Part shown: piece by piece, positions 50,600-59,543 of the stretch
Position numbering within the stretch: position 1 is the first letter of the stretch
How the letters are laid out: each line of letters begins with the position of its first letter
Origin: DATBLE01 sp963764565
Lineage (GTDB): Bacteria; Actinomycetota; Thermoleophilia; Gaiellales; Gaiellaceae
Direction: 5' to 3'
DNA: 64,000 bases
Assembly (NCBI GenBank): GCA_963764565.1
Contig: CAVXTD010000046.1
Coordinates: 46,533 to 110,532, forward strand
Position numbers and translations under genes: made by a program
Notes under the pieces: generated by a model
Told to the model about the DNA's origin: nothing
The model's database searches: none
The model's input: the letters and a program-made list of their open reading frames with translations, nothing else

Positions 50600-51627
50600 T
50601 CAGCTGTCCAGCCGATCCCTGCCGAGCGCGTCTTCGTAGGCCTGCACGGTCAGCCGAACGGCATCGTCCCAGGAGAACGCTTTCCGGGCCCGCGCCCGCC
50701 CTGCCCGTCCGAGCCGGCGGCGGAGCTCCCGATCGCCGAGCACGCGCTCGAGCGCCGCGCGGAGGGCGGGGACGTCGCCCGGCGGCACGAGCAGCCCGGT
50801 CTCGCCGTCGACGACGAGGTCGCGAAGCCCACCGACCGACGTGGCGACGACCGGGCGGCCGTGCGCCATCGCCTCCGCGCAGACGACGCCGAAGCCCTCG
50901 CGCCGGGAGGGGCAGACGATCACCGCCGCGCGCTCGTAGAGGCGGAGGAGCTCGTCGTGCGTGACGAAGCCGAGGGCCCCGGGAACCCGCTCGCGCAGCG
51001 GCCCGTCGCCGGCGACGACCAGGTTCAGGCCGCTGGCGGCGCGGATCAGCTCGAGGACGCCCTTCTCCTCGGAGAGGCGCCCGGCGTAGAGGACGAAGGG
51101 CGGCTCCTCGGGCTCGGCCACCAGCTCGGGTACTCGACACCGCTCGGGATCAGCCGGACCTCGCGTGCGCCGAGCGTGCGGGCTGCGTCGGCGAGCGCAC
51201 GCGACGCGCAGATCGAAAGGCGGGCCCGGCGCAGGATCCAGCGCGGCGATCGCAGGTGCCCGCCGCGCGAGCTCGGCGTCGGTCCCCCAGAGCTGCACGA
51301 CGAAGGGCTTCCCGCGTCAACAGGGCGACCGCGCCGACGGGCAGCCAGTGTGCGTGCACCAGATCGGCGTCGCGGGCCGCCCGGCGCGCCGCACGCGTGA
51401 ACGACGCGAGCATCGCCGGCAGCGAGCAGGGCCAGCCACGGCCGCCGGCGAAGGTTGCCGAGCACTCCGTACCCGTAGGCGATGCCGAAGTGCCGGAACG
51501 ATGCCGGTGAGACGACGGTCACCTCGATCCCCGCCTCGCGAAGGTGCTCGACGGCATCGGCGACGAAGCGGCCGGCCGTGTCCTGCGCGGTTCGCGGATA
51601 CGACGTTGCGAGGACTGCGACCTTCAC
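50600..51627 (-). pseudogene. GT4-family glycosyltransferase, frameshifted
   Basis: From GTG 51627: KVAVLATSYPRTAQDTAGRF, VEHLREAGIEVTVVSPASFR, then in other frames LASFTRAARRAARDADLVHA, QLWGTDAELARRAP, ARLSICASRALADAARTLGA and RLIPSGVE, and finally an intact C-terminal lobe with PPFVLYAGRLSEEKGVLELI, VIVCPSRREGFGVVCAEAMA (E-x7-E) and GETGLLVPPGDVPALRAAL. That is a standard GT-B retaining GT4 enzyme. Shifts lie near 51430, 51310, 51250 and 51135. TAGGCT at 51638-51643 precedes the start by 10 nt. Confidence 0.7.
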
Positions 51628-51636
51628 TCCGGGCGC

Positions 51637-51643
51637 TAGCCTA
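51637..51643. promoter_or_regulatory. Overlapping divergent TAGCCT/TAGGCT elements
   Basis: TAGCCTA reads TAGCCT on + (8 nt before a TTG at 51651) and TAGGCT on minus (10 nt before the GTG at 51627), so one 7-bp site could serve both directions; it lies inside the near-palindrome CTAGCCTAG. Confidence 0.4.
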
Positions 51644-51650
51644 GTGCGGG

Positions 51651-51974
51651 TTGCTCGCCTCCACATTCGTACCGGAGCGTCGCGCAGCAGCCTCCATGCT
51701 CTCTCGCCCGCGCTGGGCGATCGGCGTCGGTCTCGTCTTGCTGACGACGGTCGTCCTGATCCCGACCTGGATCGTCCTCCCGCCCGACGACGAGGACCTC
51801 TGGATCGTGATCGCGCCGACGGTGTTCCATTACGAGCTCCAGTTCGTCGTCGGTCGGCTCCACGTCGGTGAGGATCGCCGACGGCACGATCTCCTCGAAG
51901 CGGCGGATCCCGCTGCCGAGCTCGACGGTGGGCCTGGAACGGTTGAGAGCCGAGCGAGCTATTCGAGGGCGTAG
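51651..51974 (+). pseudogene. Truncated small membrane protein running into an inverted methyltransferase remnant
   Basis: From TTG 51651 or ATG 51696 the + frame has strongly GC3-biased codons and a membrane helix (WAIGVGLVLLTTVVLIPTWI) followed by LPPDDEDLWIVIAPTVFHY. Beyond about 51850 the coding look moves to the minus strand, which reads SRPTVELGSGIRRFEEIVPS and AILTDVEPTDDELELVME, the SAM motif I and II of a class I methyltransferase without the rest. The + ORF is thus probably the stump of a membrane protein cut by a rearrangement. Either half could be misread because frameshifts are common here. Confidence 0.35.
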
Positions 51975-52825
51975 CGAGACTCGGCCGGCAGGTCGTCTGC
52001 GGCGCCGGACCAATCGACCTCGAACTTCCTGGGGTGGCGTTCCTGGGCGGCGGCCGAGATGTACGTGTGGTAGCAGAGCACACGCGGCGTCGTCAGGGCG
52101 AAGCCGCCGCGATGGAAGCCGGCCGTGTTGCAGAAGATCATGGTTCCCGGAGGCCCGGTCAGCGATACGCAGTCCCGCCCGTCGATCGCTTGCGCGAACT
52201 CGTCCGGCGGCGGATAGATGCCGTTCTCCTCCCAGGGCCAGAGCGAGCCGTACTTGCCTCCCGGAGCGCTGCCGCGGACGTATTCGAACGGGCCCGCGCC
52301 GGTGTCGACGTTCGAGAAGTAGGTGAAGACCTTGAGGATGTGGTCCTCCCACGGGTCGCGGTGCCACTGCTGTGAGGCAATGCGGGCATCGGCGTCTGCG
52401 CTCGGAATCGTGTACCAGTTGTCAAGGTCGACGAGCCGCATCATCGCGCCGCGGTAGGCGTTGACGATGCCGAGGACACTTGAGGACACGCCCATCCGCA
52501 CCCAGGGATCGCTCGGGCCGAGCAACGCCATCCGCGCCTTGCGATCGTCCTTCCGTTTGCGGAGCCGCCGGACGAGAAAGGACTTTTCGAACGCGGCCGC
52601 GATCTCCGCGGGGCTCAGCGTCGGCAGGATTCGCTCGGTCTCGTCGACGAAGCCGGCAATGTCCTGCTCGAGCTCCGACCAGAGCGCGGCGTCGTCCACG
52701 ATCTCGTTGAACGTCGCTACGGCCACGCCGTCGTGCCTGAGGCCGTCGAGGATCCGTTCTTGAGCCTCGCTCAGGTCAGGCTCGCTCGGCGCAGCACTCC
52801 GACGGAAGATGCCGATCGACCGCAT
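51959..52825 (-). CDS. Phytanoyl-CoA dioxygenase (PhyH)-family Fe(II)/2-oxoglutarate oxygenase-like protein
   Basis: 288 residues from ATG 52825 with a TAGGCT element 6 nt upstream. SQQWHRDPWEDHILKVFTYF contains the HxD iron ligands and YFSNVDTGAGPFEYVRGSAP is the family's strand-turn; GPPGTMIFCNTAGFHRGGFA supplies the distal His, and the following TTPRVLCYH region the 2OG-binding basic residue. Members hydroxylate lipids, amino acids or antibiotics; in this locus it may hydroxylate a sugar or acyl substituent (inference). Stands alone on the minus strand. Confidence 0.75.
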   Translation of the reverse strand: MRSIGIFRRSAAPSEPDLSEAQERILDGLRHDGVAVATFNEIVDDAALWSELEQDIAGFVDETERILPTLSPAEIAAAFEKSFLVRRLRKRKDDRKARMALLGPSDPWVRMGVSSSVLGIVNAYRGAMMRLVDLDNWYTIPSADADARIASQQWHRDPWEDHILKVFTYFSNVDTGAGPFEYVRGSAPGGKYGSLWPWEENGIYPPPDEFAQAIDGRDCVSLTGPPGTMIFCNTAGFHRGGFALTTPRVLCYHTYISAAAQERHPRKFEVDWSGAADDLPAESRYALE

Positions 52826-52831
52826 GGCAGG

Positions 52832-52837
52832 AGCCTA
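52832..52837 (-). promoter_or_regulatory. TAGGCT -10-like element (minus strand)
   Basis: Minus-strand TAGGCT with exactly 6 nt to the ATG at 52825. Confidence 0.5.
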
Positions 52838-53105
52838 ACGAAACGTCCGGCGGCGGCAACTCGGACGAACTACGGCATCGCTCCGATCTTGCCACCCGAG
52901 CGCTCTCCGATCACGCGGCCCTCTCGGGTCGACTCGCGGTCAACCCAGGCCCGGAGCCGCCCGAGCGAGCGGACGTACGAGGCGATCTAGCGGATACCCA
53001 AACCCTGGTTTCGGTAGAGCGAACGTGACCCGCTTCCGCGCCCGCGACACGTACCGGCAGGCGATCGACTCGTGCGGAGGGGTTCAACGCACGATCGCGT
53101 GGGCG
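52838..53105. other. Intergenic stretch of 268 bases
   Basis: No complete gene. On the minus strand a 35-codon open stretch (about 52985-52875) reads YVRSLGRLRAWVDRESTREG and ends at TAG; it looks like the tail of a lost gene but has no recognised homology. No hairpin with a T tract or repeat was noticed. Confidence 0.3.
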
Positions 53106-54425
53106 TTAGCCCCGGCGGGCCCGGCCGGGTCGGAAGACGATCGGCAGTGCGAGCGTGAACGCCACGAGCAGGTAGAAGTAGTAGAAGGTCATCGTCAGGT
53201 AGAAGACGTTCGCAGCGAGCGTGCCGGCGAGAGCAGCCGTCAGCCCCCACGCCAGCGGGCGCACCCGTGCGGCTGCCGGGTCGCCGGCCGCCGTCAGCAG
53301 CCTCCCGAGCGCCCGCGCCGCGTGCAGCCGGCGGAAGAGGTACCAGAGGAAGACGGCGAAGACAATCGTTCCGACGAGCCCCGTCTCGACGAGCAGCGCG
53401 ACGTAGAACGAGTGTGGCCCCCAGTTCGTCTTGCCCGTGACCAGTTCGTAGTAGACGGAGAAGTTGTTGAAGCCGAGCCCGAAGAGCGGGTGGGAGGAGA
53501 GCACGTTGGGAACGAAGTCGTAGACGCCGAAGTGCGCCGAGGTGGAGCCGCCGCCCGTCTGGAACCGCGAGCGGATCACCGTCTCGAAGAAGTGGAAGCG
53601 CGAGAGGATGACGATTCCGACGAGCCCGAGCGCGGCGGCGAGTGGAACGAGCAGCTCGCGCGAGAGCAGCCTCCGGCGGTACGGCGCCGCCAGCACGAGC
53701 AGGCCGGTGCCCAGCCCGAGCAATCCGCTTCGCGAGAGCGTCGCCAGCTCGACGATCAGCAGGAACGCGAGGACGACTGCGAGCTGGCGGCGCAACCGGT
53801 GGCGGCGCCCGATCCGCAGATAGACGGGTAGCAGGACGAGGAGCGGCACGATCAGCATGATCCCGAGGTGGTTCGGGTCGCCCGTGAGCGCGTTCGGCCG
53901 GTAGACGCTCTGGCCCCCGACCGCGCCGTAGATGTTGATCGAGCTCGCGCCGCCGGTCAGCGGCGAAAGCACTGCGCTGTCGAGGTTGCGGCCGCCCTGG
54001 GCGGCGACGAGCTGGAGCACCCCGTAGGCGGCGTTGAAGACGAGCCCGCCGGTGAAGATGCCGATCGTCTGCCAGTAGAAGCGCTCCGAGCGCCTCGCCA
54101 GGTACGAGACGCCGGCGAGCAGGAAGAGGATGTGGATCGCCCACTTGAAGATTCCCTTCGCGAACTGGCTGCTTCCGTCTGCCGAATCGATCGCGTAGTA
54201 GCCGAGCAGATAGACGAGCAGGAAAGCGAGCCCGAAGCAGGCGACGATCGCCGAGGTGAGCGCGAGCCGGCGGTCGCGAAACGCCAGCCGCTCGAGCAAC
54301 CACATCGCGAGAAAGGCGATCGCCAGTACGTCCGCGAGGCTGACGGCCCCGGCGACGTTCCAGTGCACCTTCTCGAAGGTGACGGAGAAGACCGTCGCGA
54401 GAAAGAGAAAGCGCGTGATGCTCAC
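53106..54425 (-). CDS. O-antigen ligase / Wzy-type polymerase-like membrane protein
   Basis: 439 residues with 10-12 hydrophobic segments (for example LADVLAIAFLAMWLLERL, IVACFGLAFLLVYLLGYY, QLAVVLAFLLIVELATL, LVPLAAALGLVGIVIL). RPNALTGDPNHLGIMLIVPL and the long periplasm-facing loop with LSSHPLFGLGFNNFSVYYEL plus GPHSFYVALLVETGLVG are the O-antigen ligase (Wzy_C) signature. It would polymerise lipid-linked repeats or ligate glycan outside the membrane. An ABC exporter is also present, so two export modes may coexist. The start overlaps the GT4 stop (4 nt). Confidence 0.85.
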   Translation of the reverse strand: MSITRFLFLATVFSVTFEKVHWNVAGAVSLADVLAIAFLAMWLLERLAFRDRRLALTSAIVACFGLAFLLVYLLGYYAIDSADGSSQFAKGIFKWAIHILFLLAGVSYLARRSERFYWQTIGIFTGGLVFNAAYGVLQLVAAQGGRNLDSAVLSPLTGGASSINIYGAVGGQSVYRPNALTGDPNHLGIMLIVPLLVLLPVYLRIGRRHRLRRQLAVVLAFLLIVELATLSRSGLLGLGTGLLVLAAPYRRRLLSRELLVPLAAALGLVGIVILSRFHFFETVIRSRFQTGGGSTSAHFGVYDFVPNVLSSHPLFGLGFNNFSVYYELVTGKTNWGPHSFYVALLVETGLVGTIVFAVFLWYLFRRLHAARALGRLLTAAGDPAAARVRPLAWGLTAALAGTLAANVFYLTMTFYYFYLLVAFTLALPIVFRPGRARRG

Positions 54426-55669
54426 GTGAGCGCCCTGAGCAGGTCGGCCAGCTCCTCGACGCGCGCCTCGCGCGAGAGCCTCCGGCGTACGTCCGGAGCG
54501 AGCGGCGCGCCGTCGAGTCGTCCCTCCCGCCAGCGGGTGTGCAGGCTCTCGAGCGCCTCCCGGATCTCGCGCACATCCTCAGGCGCCGCGACCACGCCGG
54601 CTCCCGTCTCCCGGATCAGCGCCGCCGCCGCGCCGTCGGGGGGAACGACGGCGAGAATCGGCCGCTCCGCCGCGAGATACTCGAACACCTTCCCGGAAAG
54701 GACGCCGCGGCCACGGCCACCTGCTTCCGGGACCAGCAGCAGCAGTGCCTCGGAGTCTCGCTGGAGCTCGAGCGAGCGCCGCCGGGGAACGTAGGGGATC
54801 AGCTCGAGCCGGTCACCGAGCCCAAGGCCGTCGGCCCACTCGCGATCGGCTGGGCGAAAGTCTCCGACGAATCGTGTGACGACGTCGAGACCCGATTCGG
54901 CGAGTGCGCTCAGGAACGGGCGGGGGTCGCGCCGACCGAAGAAGCTGCCCGTGTGGGTGAGCCGGAAGCGGGGCGAGTGGTGATGCTCGAGACCGGCGAA
55001 GTCGTCGAAATCGGAGCCGTTCTCGATCGTCGTCACCGCGCCTCGGGGGCCGAGCGCACGAGTCTCGTCCGCGATCGCCTCGGCTGCCGTGACGATCGCG
55101 TCCGCATAGCGGGCGACCAGGGTGGCGACGCCGTGCTCGCCCTTCTCCTTGATCCGGACGAGCATTCGCTCGGCTCGGCGGTGCTGGTGGGCGACGAGCG
55201 AATCGCGCAGGTCCGCCACCCAGCGCGCTCCGGTCGCGCGCTTCACCGCGGCACCGACGAAATGGACGGAGCTGGGTGGGGAGGTCGTCAGCACGACGTC
55301 GATCGCCTCGCTGCGCGCGATCCTGATGGCGGCCGGGATTGCGGTCAGGTTCCAGGGCACGTTCTCGTCGGGGAGCAGCAGCCGCCGTCCGAACAGGCGC
55401 GCGTGGGTTCCGGCCCGCTCCAGGCCCGTCTTCCCGTGCAGCTCGTGCGCCGGCAGGCGACCGCGCGGACCGACGTAGCGCGCGCGGTGAACCCATGCCT
55501 GTGTCGGCGGCTCGAGGTCGTCGTCTCGGTGTACCCACTTGGGGTCGTCCGGGGCGAGCACGTGGGTCTCGATCCCCAGCGCCGGCAGGTGCGCGGCCGT
55601 CTTCAGCGTGCGCTGCACGCCGCCGCCGCCGGCGGGCGGGAAGTAGAGGGAGACGATCAGGACCTTCAC
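54422..55669 (-). CDS. Glycosyltransferase family 4-like protein
   Basis: 415 residues from GTG 55669 (GTGA overlap with the membrane protein upstream); a longer open frame to 56857 only mirrors that gene. KVLIVSLYFPPAGGGGVQRT is the N-terminal glycine-rich strand, RWVADLRDSLVAHQHRRAER the inter-lobe region, FRLTHTGSFFGRRDPRPFLS and LLVPEAGGRGRGVLSGKVFEYLAAE the donor-binding lobe with the K.FEYLA block common in this subgroup. Cytoplasmic face of the membrane; donor unknown. It sits in a ten-gene coupled minus operon. Confidence 0.85.
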   Translation of the reverse strand: MKVLIVSLYFPPAGGGGVQRTLKTAAHLPALGIETHVLAPDDPKWVHRDDDLEPPTQAWVHRARYVGPRGRLPAHELHGKTGLERAGTHARLFGRRLLLPDENVPWNLTAIPAAIRIARSEAIDVVLTTSPPSSVHFVGAAVKRATGARWVADLRDSLVAHQHRRAERMLVRIKEKGEHGVATLVARYADAIVTAAEAIADETRALGPRGAVTTIENGSDFDDFAGLEHHHSPRFRLTHTGSFFGRRDPRPFLSALAESGLDVVTRFVGDFRPADREWADGLGLGDRLELIPYVPRRRSLELQRDSEALLLLVPEAGGRGRGVLSGKVFEYLAAERPILAVVPPDGAAAALIRETGAGVVAAPEDVREIREALESLHTRWREGRLDGAPLAPDVRRRLSREARVEELADLLRALT

Positions 55670-57719
55670 CGCGCAAGACGGTAGAGGACGTAGCTCGCAT
55701 CCGCATACGCGCGTGGCAGGTCGAGCTTCAGCTTCGAGCGCGCGCGGTCGACGACGAGCCAACCCGCGCCGTAGCGCCGCGGGATCGCCAGAGCTCCCGT
55801 CCGGAAGAACGCGAGCGCATCGTCGCGGCGCTCGTACGGCCGGTTCGCCTTCGTGTCGGCGACGTGACCCGGCGGTGCGTTCGCGACGTAGACGGGGGCG
55901 AGCGCGGCGATCCGGTAGCTCGTCGCGTCGTCCGAGAAGACCACCGCCCGCTTCGGCACCTGCGTTCGCAGCGCCGCGACGAGTCCCGGCGTCAGCTCCT
56001 TCCCGGCGACCGGCCGCTCGTCCCAGTGCGTGAAGCCGTGCAGCGCAACGGGCAGCACGACGAGCGCGGCCGTCAGGGCGGCGATCGGGCCGACGCGGTC
56101 GAACTCGCCGAGGCGGCGCGGCAGGGCGATTCCGACGGCGAGCGCGGCCGCTCCTCCGAACAGCGCGATCCACGTCGCGAGCGAGAGGCCGCCCCGATCG
56201 AGCGCATACCCGAAGTCGCCGGGATAGGCGAGCTGAAAGGCGATGCCTGCGCCGAGTGCGACCGGCAGCGCTCCGATCCGCAGCAGGCGGGCGAGGACGG
56301 CTGCACCGCCCGCGACGGCGAAGCCGAAGGGGACGAACCCGGCCGCCCTCCGCGCCTGCGAGATCGAGACGGCGTCGGCGAAACGGGTGAAGAGCGACGG
56401 CACGAGCATCAGTACGAGGACGGCGAGGAAGCCGCCGAGCACGAAGGCCGCCCAGCGTCGCTTGGCGGCGAGTACGGCGAGCGGAACCGCGAAGAGGGCG
56501 GCGACCGCGACGGCGCCGGTGCGCGCGAAGACCTCCGGGGCGAGCCGGTAGCTTCCGTCCGAGAAGACGTCGAGCTGCCCCTTGTAGTGGCCGAGCGCCC
56601 GCTGCACCTCTGTGGCGGAGGGATTGACCGAGGCCGTCTCCCTGGCGATCGGCCGCAGCCAGAGGGCAACCGCGGCGGCGGGCAGGACGACTGCGACGAG
56701 ACCGGCGACACCTTCGACCAGCTCGGTTCGGGCGAGGAGGGCCCGCGCGACGACGTAGCCGCCCAGCGGGATCAGCACGAAGAGGGCGTAGGTCGGGTGC
56801 ACGAGCGCGAGCGACCCGCTTGCGGCCCCGACCGCGGCGAGCCCGGTCCACGACCATTTCCCGACGTAGGCGAAGAAGAGGGCGATCACCACGGGAACAA
56901 GGAGTTGGCGGGCGGCGGTCGCCGGCAGCGCGAGCGACGTGTACGAGCCGCCGCTACCGGCGGCGAGCGCGAACATCCCAACCTGGGCGACGAGGACGGC
57001 GAGCCCGCCCCAGACCGAGCGGAAGACCTCTCTGCCCGACTCCCAGGCGACGAGAAACGCGGCGGGCACGAGCACGCTCGCCTCGTGGAGGACGACCGCG
57101 GCGGGGTCCACTCCTCGCGAGCCTGGCGATGAGCGCGAGGAGGGCATGCCAGAGTGGGAACGCATACCCGGGGTGGAGGCCGCCGTCGCGGAACTCGTCC
57201 ACGCTCCGCAGAGACAGTCCGCCGAAGTCGTCGAGCTTGCGAACGCGGGCGAGATGGAAGAGGTCGTCCCCTCCCGCCAGGTGCCGGGTCAGGAACCAGA
57301 GCGCAATCCCGAACCCGATCCCCGCGACCGCGACCGCCGCAGGCAAGTAACACTGTGTTACTTGCTCCCAGGCGCCCTGTTCGAGCCGGGGAATCGCCTT
57401 GTAACATTGTGTTACTTGGCCGAAGGGCTGCTGCTGCGAGGGCTCCCGCGGTGATCGCCCCGAGCAGGATCAGGGCAAGCGACAGGGACGAGTGCACGGC
57501 GAACACGACCGCCGTGGCGCAGAAGAGTGCGCCCAGGCTCCACGCCAGGGCCGCCGAGAAGCCGGGTGTCCGCAGCGCTCGTGCGATCAGAGCGCCGGGT
57601 AGCAGCAGGCACGCTGTCGCCGCTGCCAGCCGAGCCCAAAGGCCCCAGCCCGTCTCCGGAAGGAGGCGGGCGACTCCCAGCGCCGGCAGAGCCGCCAGCT
57701 CCCAGGGCACGCGCCTCAT
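55666..57719 (-). pseudogene. Large multi-pass membrane protein (GT-C-like), interrupted by frameshifts and a repeat element
   Basis: The N-terminus from ATG 57719 reads ELAALPALGVARLLPETGWG, LAAATACLLLPGALIARALR and LILLGAITAGALAAAALRP; a short repeat (57344-57417) is then translated as SNTMLQGDSP ... SNTVLLA and the frame is lost. A second frame gives AVAGIGFGIALWFLTRHLAG, DDLFHLARVRKLDDFGGLSL; a third break near 57135 leads to the long intact part (499 residues) with about ten helices and a soluble C-terminal domain ending SYVLYRLAR. The GGDDLFHLARVRKL acidic loop after the first helices is like the catalytic loop of GT-C glycosyltransferases. Without the repeat the reading frame may be continuous. 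Confidence 0.65.
57344..57417. repeat. Two copies of a GTAACA-N3-TGTTAC palindrome inside a coding region
   Basis: The first copy is a perfect 21-bp palindrome at 57344-57364 (arm CAAGTAACAC, centre T). The second at 57401-57415 is GTAACATTGTGTTAC, differing by one base in the 15-bp core. They are about 37 bp apart and interrupt a membrane-protein gene at the point where its frame is lost. Such paired palindromes resemble small non-autonomous repeats (REP/MITE type); they could also be regulator sites. Confidence 0.6.
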
Positions 57720-58576
57720 CTGAGCGAGCGGGCCGCCTCCCGGTACATTCGCCCCCGCTCGCCGCGGAAGAGAAGTCCCCGGAGGCGGAGTGCGACGATC
57801 AGCAGCCGGCGGGCGCGGGCGGACTCACGCGGTCCTCGGTGCTTGGCAAAGAAGCGCAGTTGGCTGCGCACGTTCTCGACGAACATTCGCCCGCCGTGGG
57901 TCGCCCCGCCGACGTGCACGACCTCGGCCTGGGGGAGGAACCAGACCTTCCAGCCGGCGGCTCGGAATCGGTAGAGCAGGTCGGTCTCCTCGCTGAACAT
58001 GAAGAACTGCTCGTCGAAGAGCCCGACCGCATCCGCTGCGTCGCGCCGGATCAACAGGCAGGCCGCCATCGCCCAGTCGACTTCGCGCGCCTCGTCGTGG
58101 CCGAAGTCGCCGGCGTAAAAGGCGTTGAGCATGCGCGAACGGGGGGCCAGCTTGCGGAGGAAGAGGTACTCCGTCGCCAGCCGCCAGAGGGTGGGGAAGC
58201 CGCGCACGGAGCGCTGCAACGTGCCGTCCGGATTGGAGAGGCGGGGGGCGACCACCGCCGCGTCGGGATGCCCGTCGGCGAAGGAGACGAGCCGCTCGAC
58301 CGCGTCGCCCACGACCCACGCGTCCGAGTTGACGACGAGGTAGTAGCGGCCCGAGGCGACACGCATCCCGGCGTTCAACCCAGCGCCGTATCCGCTGTTC
58401 TCCTGCTCGATCACACGCACGTCCGGAAACCGCTCGCGGACGCGGTCGACCGTGCCGTCGGTGGAGCCGTGGTCGACGACGATCGTCTCGACGCCGCGAA
58501 GGCTCTCCAGGCACTGGTCGATCCACGGCAGCCCGTTCAAGGTCACCGTCACGGCCGTCACGTCACCCGGCGCCAT
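57716..58576 (-). CDS. GT2 glycosyltransferase (rhamnosyltransferase-like)
   Basis: 286 residues from ATG 58576; GTG 58561 just after the upstream stop is an alternative. DVTAVTVTLNGLPWIDQCLE, VETIVVDHGSTDGTVDRVRE, YYLVVNSDAWVVGDAVERLV with the DxD-like site, RRDAADAVGLFDEQFFMFSE containing the ED acceptor motif and WKVWFLPQAEVVHVGGATHG are the WsbA/RfbN-type GT2 pattern. It likely adds rhamnose or a related sugar to the lipid-linked chain. Its TGA overlaps the ATG of the next gene (ATGA). Confidence 0.85.
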   Translation of the reverse strand: MAPGDVTAVTVTLNGLPWIDQCLESLRGVETIVVDHGSTDGTVDRVRERFPDVRVIEQENSGYGAGLNAGMRVASGRYYLVVNSDAWVVGDAVERLVSFADGHPDAAVVAPRLSNPDGTLQRSVRGFPTLWRLATEYLFLRKLAPRSRMLNAFYAGDFGHDEAREVDWAMAACLLIRRDAADAVGLFDEQFFMFSEETDLLYRFRAAGWKVWFLPQAEVVHVGGATHGGRMFVENVRSQLRFFAKHRGPRESARARRLLIVALRLRGLLFRGERGRMYREAARSLR

Positions 58577-59543
58577 GATCCAGTCGCGGCCGCGCCGAGC
58601 CCCGCAAACCTTCCCAGGCGAGGATCGCGGCGCCGGGCAGCGAGAGGGCAATGGTGACGACGAAGAAGAGGAAGCCGGTGGCGAATGCAGCGTCGGCGCC
58701 GACACCCAGCTTGCCAAGGAAGCTGACGAAGAACGCCTCGCGCACGGCGAGCCCGTTGATCGTGAACGGCACGAGCATGACGAGGAAGAGCAGCGGCCCC
58801 ATCACGTAGTAGACGCGCGGCGAGAGATCGACACCGACCGCCTTGGCCGCCAGCCAGATCGCGAGCACGCGCACCGCCTGCACCCCGAGCGTGAGGACGC
58901 AGACGCCGAGCAGGAGCCACGGGTGGCCCCGGTATGCGTGGATCCCCTCGTACACGGCGCGCAGCGGCCGCTCCAGCCGCAGGCGGCGCACCAGCGGCAC
59001 GCTCAGCCTCAGCGGCCCGCGCATCCGGCTCGAGAAGAGGACGATGCCGAGGACGACTGTCGCGACGACGAAGCCGAGCTCGACCCAGATGTACGCTCCG
59101 ACGTCGTACCGGCCGATCGCGAGCACGAACCCGACTGCGGCGAGAGCGAGTGTTGCCGCGCCGCCGAGGGCGCGCTCGAGCAGCACCGAGCCTGCGACCG
59201 GGCCGCCGTGCCCAGGATGGCGGCGGGTCGTCTCGAAGATGCGCATCGCGTCTCCGCCGATCGACGTTGGCAGCACCTGGCCGGCGGTGTAGGCGGTGAA
59301 GTACGCGCGGGTCAGCCAGCCGAGGTTGTCGTGGATCCCGCGTCCGGCGAGCAGGCGCTGCCAGCGCCACGCCATCGGCAGCACGGTCACGACCATGATC
59401 CCGACCGCGCCGAGGAAGTAGCCGAGCCGGGCGTCGCGAAGCACGTCGAGCGTCTGGCCGACGTCGATCTTCCAGATGATGTACGCGCCGCACAGCCCGG
59501 TCACGACCAAGGTCGCAGCGACCCGGATCAGCCGCTTCCTCAC
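58563..59543 (-). CDS. Lysylphosphatidylglycerol-synthase-type transmembrane protein (UPF0104/AglD-like)
   Basis: 326 residues with about eight membrane segments (LGYFLGAVGIMVVTVLPMAW, AATLALAAVGFVLAIGRYDV, YVMGPLLFLVMLVPFTINGL, AFATGFLFFVVTIALSLPGA). YFTAYTAGQVLPTSIGGDAM and MRIFETTRR are the conserved cytosolic motif of the LPG_synthase_TM family, and NGLAVREAFFVSFLGKLGV the second. The family includes MprF flippase domains and AglD; in glycan loci members are suspected flippases for lipid-linked intermediates. It couples (4 nt overlap) to the aminotransferase upstream. Confidence 0.85.
   Translation of the reverse strand: MRKRLIRVAATLVVTGLCGAYIIWKIDVGQTLDVLRDARLGYFLGAVGIMVVTVLPMAWRWQRLLAGRGIHDNLGWLTRAYFTAYTAGQVLPTSIGGDAMRIFETTRRHPGHGGPVAGSVLLERALGGAATLALAAVGFVLAIGRYDVGAYIWVELGFVVATVVLGIVLFSSRMRGPLRLSVPLVRRLRLERPLRAVYEGIHAYRGHPWLLLGVCVLTLGVQAVRVLAIWLAAKAVGVDLSPRVYYVMGPLLFLVMLVPFTINGLAVREAFFVSFLGKLGVGADAAFATGFLFFVVTIALSLPGAAILAWEGLRGSARPRLDHGAG

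Noticed and set aside
55339..57132. A 597-codon plus-strand open frame rich in Arg, Glu and Asp
   Set aside because: Antisense to a membrane-protein gene whose hydrophobic segments are clear; charged composition is the expected mirror of hydrophobic codons.
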